Of a stretch of DNA of 64,000 nucleotides, positions 24,176 through 38,200 are shown in pieces. The notes under the pieces were generated by a model, which saw nothing but the letters and a program-made list of their open reading frames with translations, was not told the DNA's origin and made no database searches. Both the position numbers and the translations under genes were made by a program. Positions within the stretch are counted from its first letter, which is position 1. Each line of letters opens with the position of its first letter. This DNA is from Tanytarsus gracilentus (taxonomy: Eukaryota > Arthropoda > Insecta > Diptera > Chironomidae), in the NCBI GenBank assembly GCA_038502055.1, contig JAXRKN010000036.1, forward strand, positions 2,852,001 to 2,916,000, written 5' to 3'.

Positions 24176-26267
24176 TTAGAAAACATCTTCATTCAGAATT
24201 TGTTGGTCGACTTGATTGTGAACGCCGGGAAGGTAAGCGTAGAATAAATTTCGATTGGCTTCAAAGTTACAGAGATAAGGTTCAGTGGTGGCATAGAAGA
24301 GACGACATCGATCAACGCATCCACTCGCTAGCTTTGCCTCAAATTTTCTGATCCATTTGTCACGCTGTAAAATTTTAAAAATTTAAAAATAAAAATTTAA
24401 ATTGTTATAAAATTATTTACAGATTTTCTCTTCTTAATCACTTCATCGTAAGTCATTAAGGGTTTTTTAATACCAAAGCACTCATAAGTCGGTACTTTGA
24501 CTCTCGGCACAATTCCAGTGCTGATCAAAATTTCTCGCTGATCTTTATTAATTTGATATTTTTTCCTCTCCTCTATGTCGGTGTGTTTAACGCCATATTT
24601 CTGTAATATCCACTCTCTCAATATCGGCACACAATGAGATTGAGGCAGTGCAGCCAAAACAAACTTTGGATTTCTTCTCAAACATCCAATCGCATCCTCA
24701 AGTAATTTCAATATTTTCTTCTTCTTTCCCCAAACTTTTTCGGCTTCGCCAACGACCTGCTTCTGTCTGTCCACAATATCCGCTTCACGTTGCTCATTCC
24801 ACAATCGCAATTCCAATTGCCACATGTCTCGAAGGCAAACTGTAATTGCGTTATCCTCGGTCAAATGTTTATCAACTTCCAATGCGGCGTTAATCGAATT
24901 TTGTACCGCGCCCAGATCCTCCAGGAAGCTCGTGGCGAATATTTTTCCGTAATCAAACGTTAATCGACCGTAGGGCGATGGTCGATGGCAATATTGGATG
25001 ATAGATGATGCAATTGAGGTTCTCGATGACTTTTCTTTCTCGTCAACAATTTCATCGAAAAGTTGCCGAGATTTGAGACATTCTTCGCATTTATCGCAGA
25101 GATGAAGAAATCTGATGTCTGCAGCGGACTCGATAATTTGACGGAGAACAGTTTTAACAATTATATGCTTATGATTGTCATCTTCATGCTGCCGATATTC
25201 GTTTTCAGCCATCAATAATTCTCGTTTGACTCCTTGCACAATTCCACGCTCGAATGAGTTTAAATGTGAAAATTCTTCTTCTTCCATTTCTTCATTTTCG
25301 TTGAGAATTCTCTTCATCATTTTATAGAATTGCGAAGATTCTTCTTTGTGCTTTTTGCAGAGATTTCTGTTATTATTTTTAACATTTACAGTTTCATCAG
25401 CTTTATCGAGGATAATTTTTTGTGCAATGCATTCGGCTTCAGTTGGCATCAGTGAACTTGTTGCGAACCATCGATTGACTTCGTTTTCAATAATGTAATA
25501 AGGATCTTTGTACATTTCATAGATCTCAAATTTCGGTTGCGGTCTTTTTGGTCTTTTAATTATTTCTTTTATTGGCAATTTTGATCTCGGTAATGGTTCA
25601 TCGTACGGTGTCTCGTAAACTTTTTTCTCAATTTTCACTTTTGGCTTTACCAATTTAATTGTCCGCTCTTTCATTTCGACTTTCGGTAAAATTCTCTCCA
25701 GCCCTCGGAGTGTCAACAGCATATCCAAATGACAAATGCAAGACAAAATCAACCGTTCATTTAGCGTGTAGCGAGTCTGTGTACAAACATCGTTGCTTGT
25801 GCGATAAACTCGATCATAGAGGAACCACAAAAATGCCAAATCACTGCCTCGTGCAAATTTAAGGGCAGCCACGAGGTGGTGGCGCTCGGGTAGGGGATGA
25901 ATGTTGATTCGATTGAGGACAGGAATGACACGCTTTAATTGACAGTGAACGCCGTCAAAACCGACGGCAGTGAAGAGCAAATTAGCGGCAGCTATTTGAT
26001 TCATAGATAGCTCTTGAAACCAACCCGGACCAAGTGAGACTTTCATGTGCTTTTCAAGGATTTTTACTAGAAATTAAATTCAAAAATGAGTTTGCTAAAA
26101 TTTTATATTTTTTTCTCACATGCTTTCTTTTGAGCTTTTGCATTTCTCATCTGCAATCGTGGATAAGTTCTATCGACACATTTCATGTCCTTCATGTGAC
26201 AAAATTCAGCCGCTTCCTGATGGTTAATGTAGGCATAATCAGACTTAATAATTTTGCAACGTTCCAT
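24176..26267 (-). CDS. Unrecognised 660-residue protein, three exons
   Basis: I do not recognise this gene. Minus-strand exons: 26120-26267 (ATG at 26267), 24421-26066 and 24176-24364 (stop TAA). Introns are 53 and 56 bp, GT-AG, with frame kept, giving 660 residues. The first exon begins MERCKIIKSDYAYINHQEAA; its last base joins TA of exon 2 to make Leu, leading into LKILEKHMKVSLGPGWFQEL. No signal peptide or membrane segment is evident. The protein is rich in Lys/Glu/Arg, with a lysine/proline-rich stretch (KLPIKEIIKRPKRPQPK) about a third of the way in, an acidic run (EEMEEEEF) near the middle, and several Cys/His pairs (LCDKCEEC) that might bind metal. The last exon ends in ILNEDVF. Codon use is ordered and clearly protein-like, unlike neighbouring chance frames. 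It stands alone in gene-poor DNA, so context gives no hint of role. Confidence 0.85.
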
Positions 26268-29200
26268 CGTGGAGAAAAAAAATTAAGTGAAAAAAATCAA
26301 AACCCACTGAGATTTCATGAATGAGCATAATTGTGATGGTGATGAGCATGTGAGAAAATAAATATTTGCATAACACGAAAAGAGTGAGAAAAATCCGTGA
26401 GTGCGATAATTTACACGCAGCGGAGCAGTAACATGTGTAGGTGAATAATTTATGAAGTTAAAATGTTGGATAAAATTACATAAATCAAGTCGCTTTAAAT
26501 TAAAATTTTTCGCATGCCAGTGACTCAAAAAAAAGTGTTCGATAACCGAGAGAGGGCGAAAATGCAACAAAATTCCTTTTAATTAATTGCGTCATTTGCA
26601 TGCGAAATTGCCTCGTAGCATCGCTTTGCAATTTTCTATCACAATTAATGACTGCATCATGCATCAAAATGCAACACATGAAGTCATTAAATCTTCCTTC
26701 CCAAACATGGACAATTTATTTTTGTCATCGTTTCTCCCCTTTCTCATGTATATGTGTGTGCAGTGCATTTGATGTCGACAATTTTTAATTCGTTAACATG
26801 ATACACACATTGCTAGGTGAGGACATTCGAGATTCTATATTTCAACATTTTATTAACAAAAAAAATAATTTTTAAAGTTAAATTTGAAAATTTAGAAAAT
26901 ATTTTCAAATCTCAACCCATGGTACAATGCAATCTGTCATTATCGTCCTCCGACTCACAAAACGAATGGAATTCTTCATTCCATGTGTGTCCATTGTCTC
27001 TAATTACATAATTAATATTAAACTAATTGAATACGTGATCAAAGAGCATCGGATTTCGTATTCTTTTGTCGATTGCAGTCCTTTATCATTGCGACACTAT
27101 ACACACATGTACAACTCAATCTGTTTCTGACGTTCTAGCCATTAAATTGCAAGTTGTCGAAAAATCAGAGCTGTCATTTGAATATTTCAGGAGGCGATGA
27201 CCATTTTCAAAGAGACTTCGATAAACATTTGAAAATTTTATTTGCGAAAATCTATTCGAAAGCAGCAAAAACACATGGCGCATAGAATTTTAGAGGGTTA
27301 GAGAGAAAATTTTTAATGACAATCGTTTGGTAAATTTCAACAAAATTTACGAAGATTCTGGTGCTTAAATTTCTCGCATCACAAATCATAATTTTCCACA
27401 AAAATGAAGAGTTATTGCAGAGAGTTGAGGTCGTTATCAGGAGAATTGTGAGATGAAACATATTGCAGGGTGTTCACAAACTTTATTTGGGAGTTTTATG
27501 GTTTTTTGTTTTGAATTATTAGTTTTTGTTTTAATAACTTTAAAGTTTAACATAAAAATTAAATTTTGAATTTATTCCATGGACATGTGCTCGATTGAAA
27601 TTTGAAAAATAGCCGTTATTATGCCACGTGTTGATCTCATATATTTTTAAATCTTAACAGTAATATTTTAAAATTGAAAAAATAACTGTGATTCTGAACA
27701 AAAAATCAGGTAAGCTGTTTTTTCAGGTCAATATCGTAACCAAAATTTTTGATGTGGGCAAAATGTCTCATTTCCAATTTTACTCTTTAAATTTTAAAAT
27801 AAAAGCCCTGTCGCACTTCACACATCGCATCCTTTTTGTTTCTTATCTATTTAGCAACAGAACAGAAGTTTCCACAAAATAATCTCTTGCTTCTTCCTTA
27901 CAACTATATTAAATTTACGAACTTAAAATTACCATAGAATGTGCACAAAAAGTGACTCGCACTCTATTGTGATAGCATAAGAAGATGAGAAAGGGACAAT
28001 TTGTTTTTCGGCAAGAGATTTTTAATCCTTTCAAGATGGGAATTTGAAGATAGTATTAAGACATAACATTTTCTCCGCTTCTTCTGTTTTAATTACATTA
28101 AAGATTGTTAAAATTTTATAATCCTTTGATGGAGCACTCACATGTGTGTTTGTTCTCAACTTTTTCTCGACTCTTGCTCGAGGACAAAGTTTTTCATATC
28201 TTGAAGCAGAAGGAAGTTCGAGAAGTCTGAAAGTATCCATAAAAGTAAATAAAGGGAGAAAATATGAAGTCATTGAAGCTTGTAATAAATCGATTAGCTA
28301 CTTGAGACAATGGCGAAAGATTTTTTCGAGAGTAGTGATACTCGGTAAATTATTTATTTTAGAAATATTAATTTTTTGACTTTTCCAAAATTGTTTAAAA
28401 AATAGTTTTCAAATTATTAAATTCAAAAAATGCACTTCAAGAGTTTTCCTCCCCTTGATCAAGTCATCACCGCTTTCATTCTCTTAAAACATCAATTTCA
28501 AGTAAATCCCGCTAATCTCCAAAACAAATTAGCCTCGATAAAGTGCCGTTGATAAACTTTTTTGATGAATCCTCGCCTTTTTGCATAACGAATTAGTTCT
28601 AATTTGTCTTGTTCATCCCTCGCACTTATTTCTCAACGAAAAAACTCCGAAAATTAGTCTTCATTCTGAGCGATACGTGTCGCATTTATTTGTCTTCGTG
28701 TTTCAAGTATTTAACGATGGAAAACTTTTTCACAATCGCTTTTATCGAGTTTTTAAATCTCTTCATTCATTTTTACATTTTCTTCACGTTTCATGAGCGC
28801 GATTTTCTTCATGAAAAAAAAATCTGAAAGGAAATTAAAATTATTTTTCGAGATAATCTTCATCATTCGAAGAGAATAAAGAAACTTTTTGCCCCCCAAA
28901 AATAAATCGAATTAACATTTTACAACACTCAATTGTGTCGTTTTATTTGTGTCTGCAGGAAAATCTTGATAAGCGTTTTCTCTTTTCCGCTCTAAGCCTT
29001 TCCACATTTTCTTTTTTCTTCAAATTGCGTTTTATTTTTTTGAGCAACAAAGCTAATTAAAAGTTTTTTACATTTTTAACAATCTTCCTCGTGGGAGGAA
29101 ATTTTAATTGATGATTAGATGAGCAAAAGAGAAATTCTAAATTTAAAAATCTAACAGTTAATTTTGTGATTTAATTGTTGTAAGATATTTTCATTAAAAT

Positions 29201-32200
29201 TCCATTCCTCAACAATAACGATAATCACATTTCATAAAGGGATACGCATGAAAGATTGATTTCACAAAACGCATTAACAATTCGTTGCATGATGTAAACG
29301 GGAGAATTCACATTAGCAAAATTCCAGTCACGAAATCAAACAGAACGGACTAAAATTAAATTTTGAAAATTATTTTCATATCTGACAAAGTATGTTTGCC
29401 TTTTTGATTCAATTTGCATGCGTCCACCTATCATCTCCATAGGATATATGTGTGATATTATACAATGGCTCTTATTGTTTGCGATTTGTTAAGCAAATTT
29501 GGCTTTATATGTGCTAATGACATTCTGTTGCTCCACATATTACATTGTGCATGGTTAAGTACACATGTAAATTTGAGAACTTCGTGCATGTCAGCATAAA
29601 TTTTATGCCTTTCATGATTAATTAAATTTAAACTTTTGTGGTCGAGTTTTTGAAAATTATTTTAAGTTTTTTTTAGAGAGATGAGATTTTTTTTATAAAT
29701 TTATGAAAAGTGAATTTATAAAAAATATTTAAAAAATTAAGATAATTTTTTTAAAAAATGTTCACAATATTCTTTCAATGTTTCAATACAACATTGGCAG
29801 CATGTGCAGCATTGCATTATCGTAAACACTCTAAATAAATGAAATAGGGGAAGAAATTCATCCTCAATTCTATCTCAACATGCGACCCTTTCTCAATTAA
29901 AACAAATGCAGAGATTTTAGCGAAAAATAATCATCATTTCGATTATTTAGGATGAGTGTAATGATATTTATACATTTTTTTATGATCTCAGGGCTAAAAG
30001 GGAAAATTAAATCTCTTCGTAAACATTCCACGAGGAATTTAATTAAATTTATTTGATTGTGTGTGCAACGCATGGGAAAAGTGAGCGATTAAAATTAAAT
30101 TTTTCTTCTTTTCTAAATATTAGCTTTCAAAGGAGGAATTCCCGATTAGTTTAATTAAATTTTTCGACATTTCGACGGCTTAAGATAATTTAAATTAAAT
30201 TTTTTTAAATTTTCTTAAAATTAATAATTATTTTCTGTAAATTCAACTCAAGGCATTAATTTAAATCTCCGCCAAAAATTTCTTCTCATTTTATGGCCAA
30301 GTCAAGGAGAAAGATTTATGATAATTAACTTTGTCCTTTTCTATACTTTACCGTAAAGAGTTCACTCATTACCCACAGTTGAATAATTTTAATAAAGTTA
30401 AACTCGAAATAGAGTTGCAGGCTATAATGATAATTTATTTGCTTGTTATTTAAGGACTTTCTTTATCTCACGAATGTAAAACTAAGAAAATCCCTGTGGT
30501 CATATTTATCTCTACCAACTTTTAGAGTCATTAGAGCAACATGCTCATTCAATTATGAGAGTTATGTAATGCGGAGGGACACTCGAAGGAGGATCAAGAA
30601 GCAGCTCCAGCATTCTTATGATAATCTCGAAGCATTTCTTATCGTCATGGTCCTTTTCTCCAATACACAAAGGATACGATAAATTCCATATAAATAACTT
30701 CTTGAGAATATGAAAATTGCCTGCGGAAAGTACAAAAGTATCCAAGCAATTTGAGATTGAAAGACATTTATCATCTCCATTTCAATTTATCATATGTAAA
30801 ATGCTTTTGAAGAATTCCAATGATGCGAGGACATTCATGTCCAATTCAATCAAGAAATGTTTTATTAAAATTTTTCATCCCTTGCAAAAATTATTTACCT
30901 GAAAGAAAGTTGTGAAGTTTTCCATGTTGAGGAAGAAAAATGATGAGAATTTCTCAAAAAAAAAGTATTTTAATCATGAAAAATGATGCTATTTATGGTC
31001 GACGGACCGACAACGATTTAATCACAGTGAACCCTTTTTCTCAAACGATTTTTGCACCCTCATTTAAAACTTCTCATGTACCCAAAGAAGTTTTCATTAA
31101 TTTTTTAAAATCAACTTATTTAAAGTTCCCACAGCAGAAAAAAAATCCTGGCAATATCACATGCGACATAAATAATAATTTTAATCGGAAGAAGAAGGAA
31201 ATTTAAATCTTTTATATCAATAAATGGCGAGACATTGTTCGGCTTCACTTTTTATTTCCGGTTTTTTTATGTTGCCACCGAAACTAAATTGAAAAAATTT
31301 CAGGCATGCGATGATGACAAATTTTTTAATCCCATTTTAAAGTCGTTCACATCTCACCCCTCGGATATGAGTTACAATAGAATCGAAAAAATTAATGTAC
31401 ATTTTTGAAACTATTTCTTCTAATGCCAAACGTGTCAAACACTATGAAAAATAAAAAATTCTATCTTATCTCTTCGATGGAAGTAAAACCAGCAGCATGA
31501 CACGCGACCTCTAACCATCATCATTGAAATTGGAAATTGACTAACTTTTATGCAACACATTTTTCGTTCATATAAGAATTAGCTGTCGGCTTTAATCGAA
31601 TTATAAAATTATCATTATTATGTGATCTGTAAATAAAAATTAATGCGTCATGTAGACGACGAAAAAATATTTTTATTTTTAGTGTGATGAAGATTTTTAA
31701 TTAAGGGGGTGGAAAAAATGGTTTGAAAATTTTTAAATCAATTTTAATTTTTTTATCATAAAAATAAAAATTTAAAAAATAAAATTTTTTTTACTCACTT
31801 CGAACCCCTTATGCACACCCCTTGATATTCAAAATCCCACAAAAATTAAATGAATGTTCTATCATGTCAAATCAACCGTAAATCTTTTATTAATGCTCAT
31901 TCTCAGTACAGTTAAATAATATTTACAGACTATGTGAGTGCATAAGACTTGCTAAATGCATTTGAATCTCTTAAACTTTAATCGGAATCAGCAATAATTT
32001 CTAATGGCATTGTTCACGTGACCATTCCTAGATTTTTATCGTATAAAAAAATTATTCGTAATGGAAACCAATGAAAATTGTATATTTTATGCTCAGATCT
32101 CGGTTGACTTTTTTCGTGATAAATTCTTCTTTCGGAATTAATTTTTTGACATCGTTTTTGGAAATGAGAGAGCAGAAAAAAGTTTTTTTTGTTTAATGAG

Positions 32201-35200
32201 GAAACGAAGAAAAAACTTTTCTTATCAAAAAGCATGAACGATATTTCCGACCCGCAAACTATGTGACGTTTAATGAATTGCTTTGTGGTAAATTTCCTGA
32301 TTATTTTAATGAGCGACTTTGTGGCAGTAAAAATCAGCAAGCAGTAAAATTTTTTATTGCTTCTGAATCGGCTAATTTTTAGGACTTTTACCCCGTCCGT
32401 TTCTATATAAAAAGTCGCAATCGAAAACACTCACTCAATTTAATGTAGATTACCTCGTCTCCTAATTGAATCATGTACAGTTTTTGGTCATCAATTTCAT
32501 ATATGTACGAGAAATGAAACCTTTCGGTCACATACGATGAGCGTAGGGTGAATACTAATGCGAAATACTTCCATCGAATCACCCTCACATTAAAAATCTA
32601 TTTGTCATTTTTTTTGTTTCCACTCACGCTATTTATTTATGCATAACATAAATGATTTATGGCTGTTGAGGAAGTTCCTTGTCTCAATATCTCCGAGAAA
32701 GAGCCAAAAAATTATTAAACAACTTATTTAGTTGAAATGCATAGCTTGACGTGTTCATCAGAAATCGTCACAAAAAAATTATTTTCTGACTTTAATAAAT
32801 GGAAGAATTTGTCGAGTGTTTATTTTCCTGGTCACGACATCAAAAACACTGGTTTCAATTTGTGTGAGTTGATTTACAATTTCAAAATCTTAGAATTTAA
32901 AAACCGTTAAAATTTAATGAAATTCATTGCCTTCGATTTGATCACTTTTCTCATTAAGTCAATCGATATCAGTAGACTGACTCTTAAAAAAGTAAAAAAT
33001 ATTTCTCCGCCTTTAACAAAGTCGCTAATATTTATTTTAATTGCGCTGATTTAACGGCCATCGACGTCGGCTCGTTGTTATGCAAAAAATAATAATAGTA
33101 ATAAAATTTTACATCGCCACCGTAGAACGTCTCGATAGAAATCTTTGGTTTACAAAAAAATTTGTCCTTTCCAACTGCGAAGGCAATTTAGCATGCGACA
33201 ATATAAAAATGCTGTTAATTTTCCTGCAAACTACTTAAAACACACAAAACTCCCTGTGGAGTGAACAAAAAGTAACGCTTTTACAACACTATTAATATTT
33301 ATGGCTCGTGTACTCGAGAAGCAGCACCAGCAAGTTGTGGTGCTTTAAGTTTGTCGGTTAATTAAATTAGCTTTTGTCACGGCAAGTCAGCTTTGATGCG
33401 AAATTTTTCTTTCCAACCCGAAAACAAAAACATCTTGTGTATGACCCACATCACGAGAGATTGATATATGGAAGTTGGTAAACAGAATCGAAATTTCCTT
33501 TCTCCTTTGGTGCACTCTTCCAAAACAAATTAAACTTTCTGGAGTGTCTCATGGGAGTCATTAATTTCACATCCAAAAGGAAAAAAAGGGAAAAATATTT
33601 AAAAAGCATATTCGAAGGAATTTTTGAGGTGCCAGAGGTGCCAGAAAATCAATTTTTGTATGATTTAATTTTCTTTAGAAATTTAGAGAAAATTTTAAAG
33701 ATTCGTTAAAAAATTAAATTTGTGTCTAAGAATTAAAAATTTTATAATTCAATAAAATTTTTTCAATAAAATATTTAAAGACATTCTTTGCAATTTTCTT
33801 CCACCTTCCTCTTTCGAGACGTGAATTAATAATTTAAAATATGAAATTATTATAACACAATAAACTTCACACATGAGAGTTCTAAATGAGGGTGAGAGAC
33901 ATTTTAAACAATTAAAAACTTTTTTGACATGCACAGTCATGCCTTTTCTTCTTCACGTTTCGCTCTCTCGCTCACATTAATGGAAATGATTTATTCAATA
34001 ATATTAAAATTCCTTAATTGTTCCCAATCTAAAGTTGTCTTCTCGACGCACACAAAAAGGTAAATGTGTGACATTTGAGAATATAATTTCCCGAGACAAT
34101 ATCTTAATTGAAATTGAAACATTTTGAGAAAACTTTGCCATTATCGTGCCGCTGCTCGTTTCCTTCGAGGGGAAAATCTTTAATTTCTCGCTAGCACGTC
34201 ATGTGTAAAAGATGTTTAATGAAGTTAAATTTATCAAAAAGTTTTTACTCACTTTCTGTCAGTCATTTAAATTATTTTCATTCTGTATACGGCGTGTCAT
34301 TATCAGCAGTAACACTTTAATCCCAATTGAGTGTTATTTATGTGTCTAGGATGTTTGCAAGAGATGAGAACCTTTTTAGATTTTCAGTGGATGACTCACA
34401 ATATTCATGGATGTTGCAGAATTTTAAATATTTTTAATTTCCAACATTTTAATTTTTTAAAATTTCTTAACTCCTAGTTACCACTCCTTGGATATTATTA
34501 GCAGATTTTCAAGCTTTTGGAGAAATGATTTCGAAACTTTAATCATTATAAAATAAATAAATAAATTTCCAGGAATTACTTAGATATCCAAAAACCAACT
34601 TTTATTAATTCGAATGCTTAAAGAGAAATAAAACGTTCGCCTACTTAATTTCGGCGAATGATAATTTCCAAATTTAAATGAAATCATCCGAAACTTCATA
34701 AACTATCGAGTATCGAGCTCCAACGCGCGCGGGAAGAGAGAAAAAGCTATATTTGAAAAGGGAAGATAAAATTCAATGTGGAATTGTGGAAGCGAAACGA
34801 GTTTAAATTTTGCGAGAGATAGCAAAAGCCGCACGAGGTGCAGTGAGAGAGAGTAAACCATAAATTAATTGATACAATCGACTCATTTGGGGATTTGGAG
34901 TGAATATTCGACTGTGCTGATTTTTGGTCTAACGTGCTCGAGCTCATTTTCACAATTCACCTCCCACTCTCTTTTTTTATAAGCTTTAAAAATATTTTGA
35001 ATTACTTCAATATTTTTCAATTTACATTTTTCACTTCTAACATTAACCAGAGACAAGTCTTCCGCTGTTCGAAATGAACGGGAGTCGAGTGAATATAAAA
35101 AATAACTGATAATATCCTCGAACCAACAACAACGTACTAGTAAGTGAGTGAAAAAAGGCATTAAAATTTTTTTTTTGCATCGCGGCATCAAGAGAGACAT

Positions 35201-38200
35201 CAAAATAGGAAATTAACGACGTTATGGCGGAGGCGAGAGAGAAAAAAAGAGGGAAATTGGCAGTGCAATAAAAAATGTGTTTTCGCTACTTTACCGCTGT
35301 CACTCTTATCTTTGATCCATTTATTTTCTCTCTCGTTTACTTCACTAATCGATTTTCGCGTTAAAAAATATTGAATGTGATGCGGTGCACTAACATCCTC
35401 CAGATAGGTGAGATGAGTGCTTTAAAATATTTCAAGGGATGAAAACTTTTAAATTTAAATTTTTACTAAGTTAAAATGTGACATAATTTTTCTAAAAATA
35501 AAGAACACACAAAATGATAAACGGTTACAGCGCTTTATCTATGAAAAAGTGATTTAATGCATTTTGTTTATCAGCCTCGTTTCCACATGATTAACTTATT
35601 CTTCAACCGCACAAAATATAGAGCTCGAGTAAACATGAATTGCTATCTCATCATGTACAAAAATATTTTTAATAAAATTCACACATGACAAAATTTTCCC
35701 TCTTTGCTATTTTTAGCGTAGAAATTTTTTTGTAATCAAAAAAGAGTTGAACAAAAATTTTCAAACGCACCCAATTAAACAGCAAAACATAAAATAATCG
35801 AAATAATTTTCAACAATGAAATTTATGAATTTTTCAATAAAACAAAACGTAAATTTTTGCTCCCTCTCTCTAGCTCGTTTGTTCAATGAAAATAAATTCA
35901 TTCAAAATAGATCAATGGTAATTAAAAGTGGATTGTGCAATCATTAATTACGGCATTAAATTAAACGAATTAAACTTATCACACGCACTCCTGCTTTTGT
36001 GGGGTTGGGTCTCTGGGATTTTGATTGCCTTCAATAATTGCCTGAGGGAGAGAGCATTTGGGTTAAATTTTTGTTTGTATCACTGTTGTGCATGGACAGT
36101 AGAAATTCACATAAATCAACGTGCGACGTTAGATTCGAGTTTTTCCCCACAAATGCCGAGACCGAAAAACAAACAACTCTCATTATTGAGACGTATAAAG
36201 TAGCTCGTTATGCTTTGAAGGGTTGACCAAAGTGGACGAGGAGAGAGAAAAATTATCGTGGCAAAAAGCAAATAAACTAAATCCTTGCTCCCTTGCACTA
36301 CATCCTGATGATAAAGATAAATCTTACTTTTCTCTCTCATGTGCTATGCCGGTTTGAATTTAGTACCTTTTTGCAGGCAAAAGTAAAAAGAATTTTCGTT
36401 TCTTGCTATCATTGCCATAAATAAATTTCAACGAGGGAAAGACATTTTAAATTTAAATTACTTGCTTTTAATTTTGCAAAAAAATTAGCTTAAAAATAAA
36501 TTTGTTCAATTTTTGAACTTCAAAAATTTAAAAATTCAAAACACTGCAGTGCACTGTTAAAATTTTAAAAAAATTTTTTTTATAAAACTCTTGAATTGCT
36601 TTTAATTTACACAAAATCTAAAACTCTTCAGTGACCAAAAAGTATCTCCCTGAATTTTCATTTAAAGTGCTTTAAATTCATCAAAAACAAAATGCTGAAA
36701 TAAAAATGTTGGGAATTTCCGGCTTGCGACAACCTAATAAAATATTTATTGAATCAAATTGGAACTGCAAACATCACAAAAAAATAGCAGTGAGACGAAG
36801 ATAATCTCGACTGTCCGGAAATGTGTTTTTTTTCTCTCTAATTCGCTTCCTTAAATAGAACGACCATAATGAATTATCAATGCAAGTGACTTTCATCATA
36901 AAGACATTCTTAATTTTTTCCCTCACTTCCAAATGTCACACACGTGTCAATGTTAATTGAATAAATGAACATGCGGAAAACTTAACACTCAAGAATTGTC
37001 TCACGAGAGTGACATTGTGAGTATGGAAAAGTTTTCTGGCAAAAAGGAAATTAAGTTTATGTGTTTTACTTTAGCTTGCGAATTCGAGGTTGAAAATTTT
37101 CTTTATGACACTCGAGGAATTCTTCGATAATAATTTTCAATTTAATTTTGATATTAAACAGATTTTTACATTCGAATATTAAAGGAATTTGTCTATCTCA
37201 TTTTCAAATAAATTTTTCACTTAAATATCCAGCAATCAATTGCAATCTCATATCGAGCTGATTTTCCATCTCTTAAACCCCCACCGGAGTGCTTTTAATG
37301 AAATGTAATTAATAACTCAGCTCGCCCGAAAATATCCTCTCCATCTCTCACTTAAATGCTCGTGCATGTGTGCAGAGATAAATTTGCTCGATTGAGTGGA
37401 AACCAAAAAATAATTACCAATTATGCACAGTAAATTTTCGTTCAGTCTCACCACACTGTGCCGAAAAATTATCCCGGATGTTCATAATCGCCTTCACCTC
37501 TTCCTCCCCTATATATAAATGTTGTTGTTCTGTAGTGGATACACCACTTTAAGCATAACTATGTGGGAGATGATGTGAGGAAAGCAAACAATGTTATTGA
37601 TCTGACAAGACAGGAGAGCGTGTGTGTGTGTGTGTGTGTTTGTGTGTGTGTGTGGCAATGGCCATAGCAATGCGTAATGTGTGTATTCACATGAAAAGGA
37701 TGTTAGATAAACGCATTAAGTAGTTAAGGGTATCGTTTATCTCTCCTACAATGAGAGCGAGATATTTCCATTGCGGTTATTCCGAAAATTCCACTCGAGA
37801 GAGAGAAAATTTATCTGTTGATGATTTATTGTGTGTTTAATGAATGTTGAAATGTGCTTGAATTTCCTCTCCACGCGTTCATGTCCACTCACCTGTACAT
37901 CGATGATGATTTACAAGTGCTCGAGAAATATTCGATGAGTGTTTTCAATTTACTCGCATGCTGTTTAGATTTTAAGTTAAAGTACGGGAAAAAATCATCA
38001 ATTAGAAGAATCATTAGCAGCACTCTCCGACCCATAATTCAACTAATGAGATTATTCACATGTAATTTGATGCTCGTCTGCAAAAATATTTAAACTGGTC
38101 AGCGTCACATGGCGTAACAGGACACTTTCGTTCGTTTCTGTCATCACATGGACACAAAATTTAATTAAAATGTTATCATCGTCGAGGCGGTCATGAGATG

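Noticed and set aside
32014..32430. 138-codon open frame, minus strand
   Set aside because: Low-complexity composition. A frame this long is not surprising in 64 kb of AT-rich sequence, and no supporting signals were seen.
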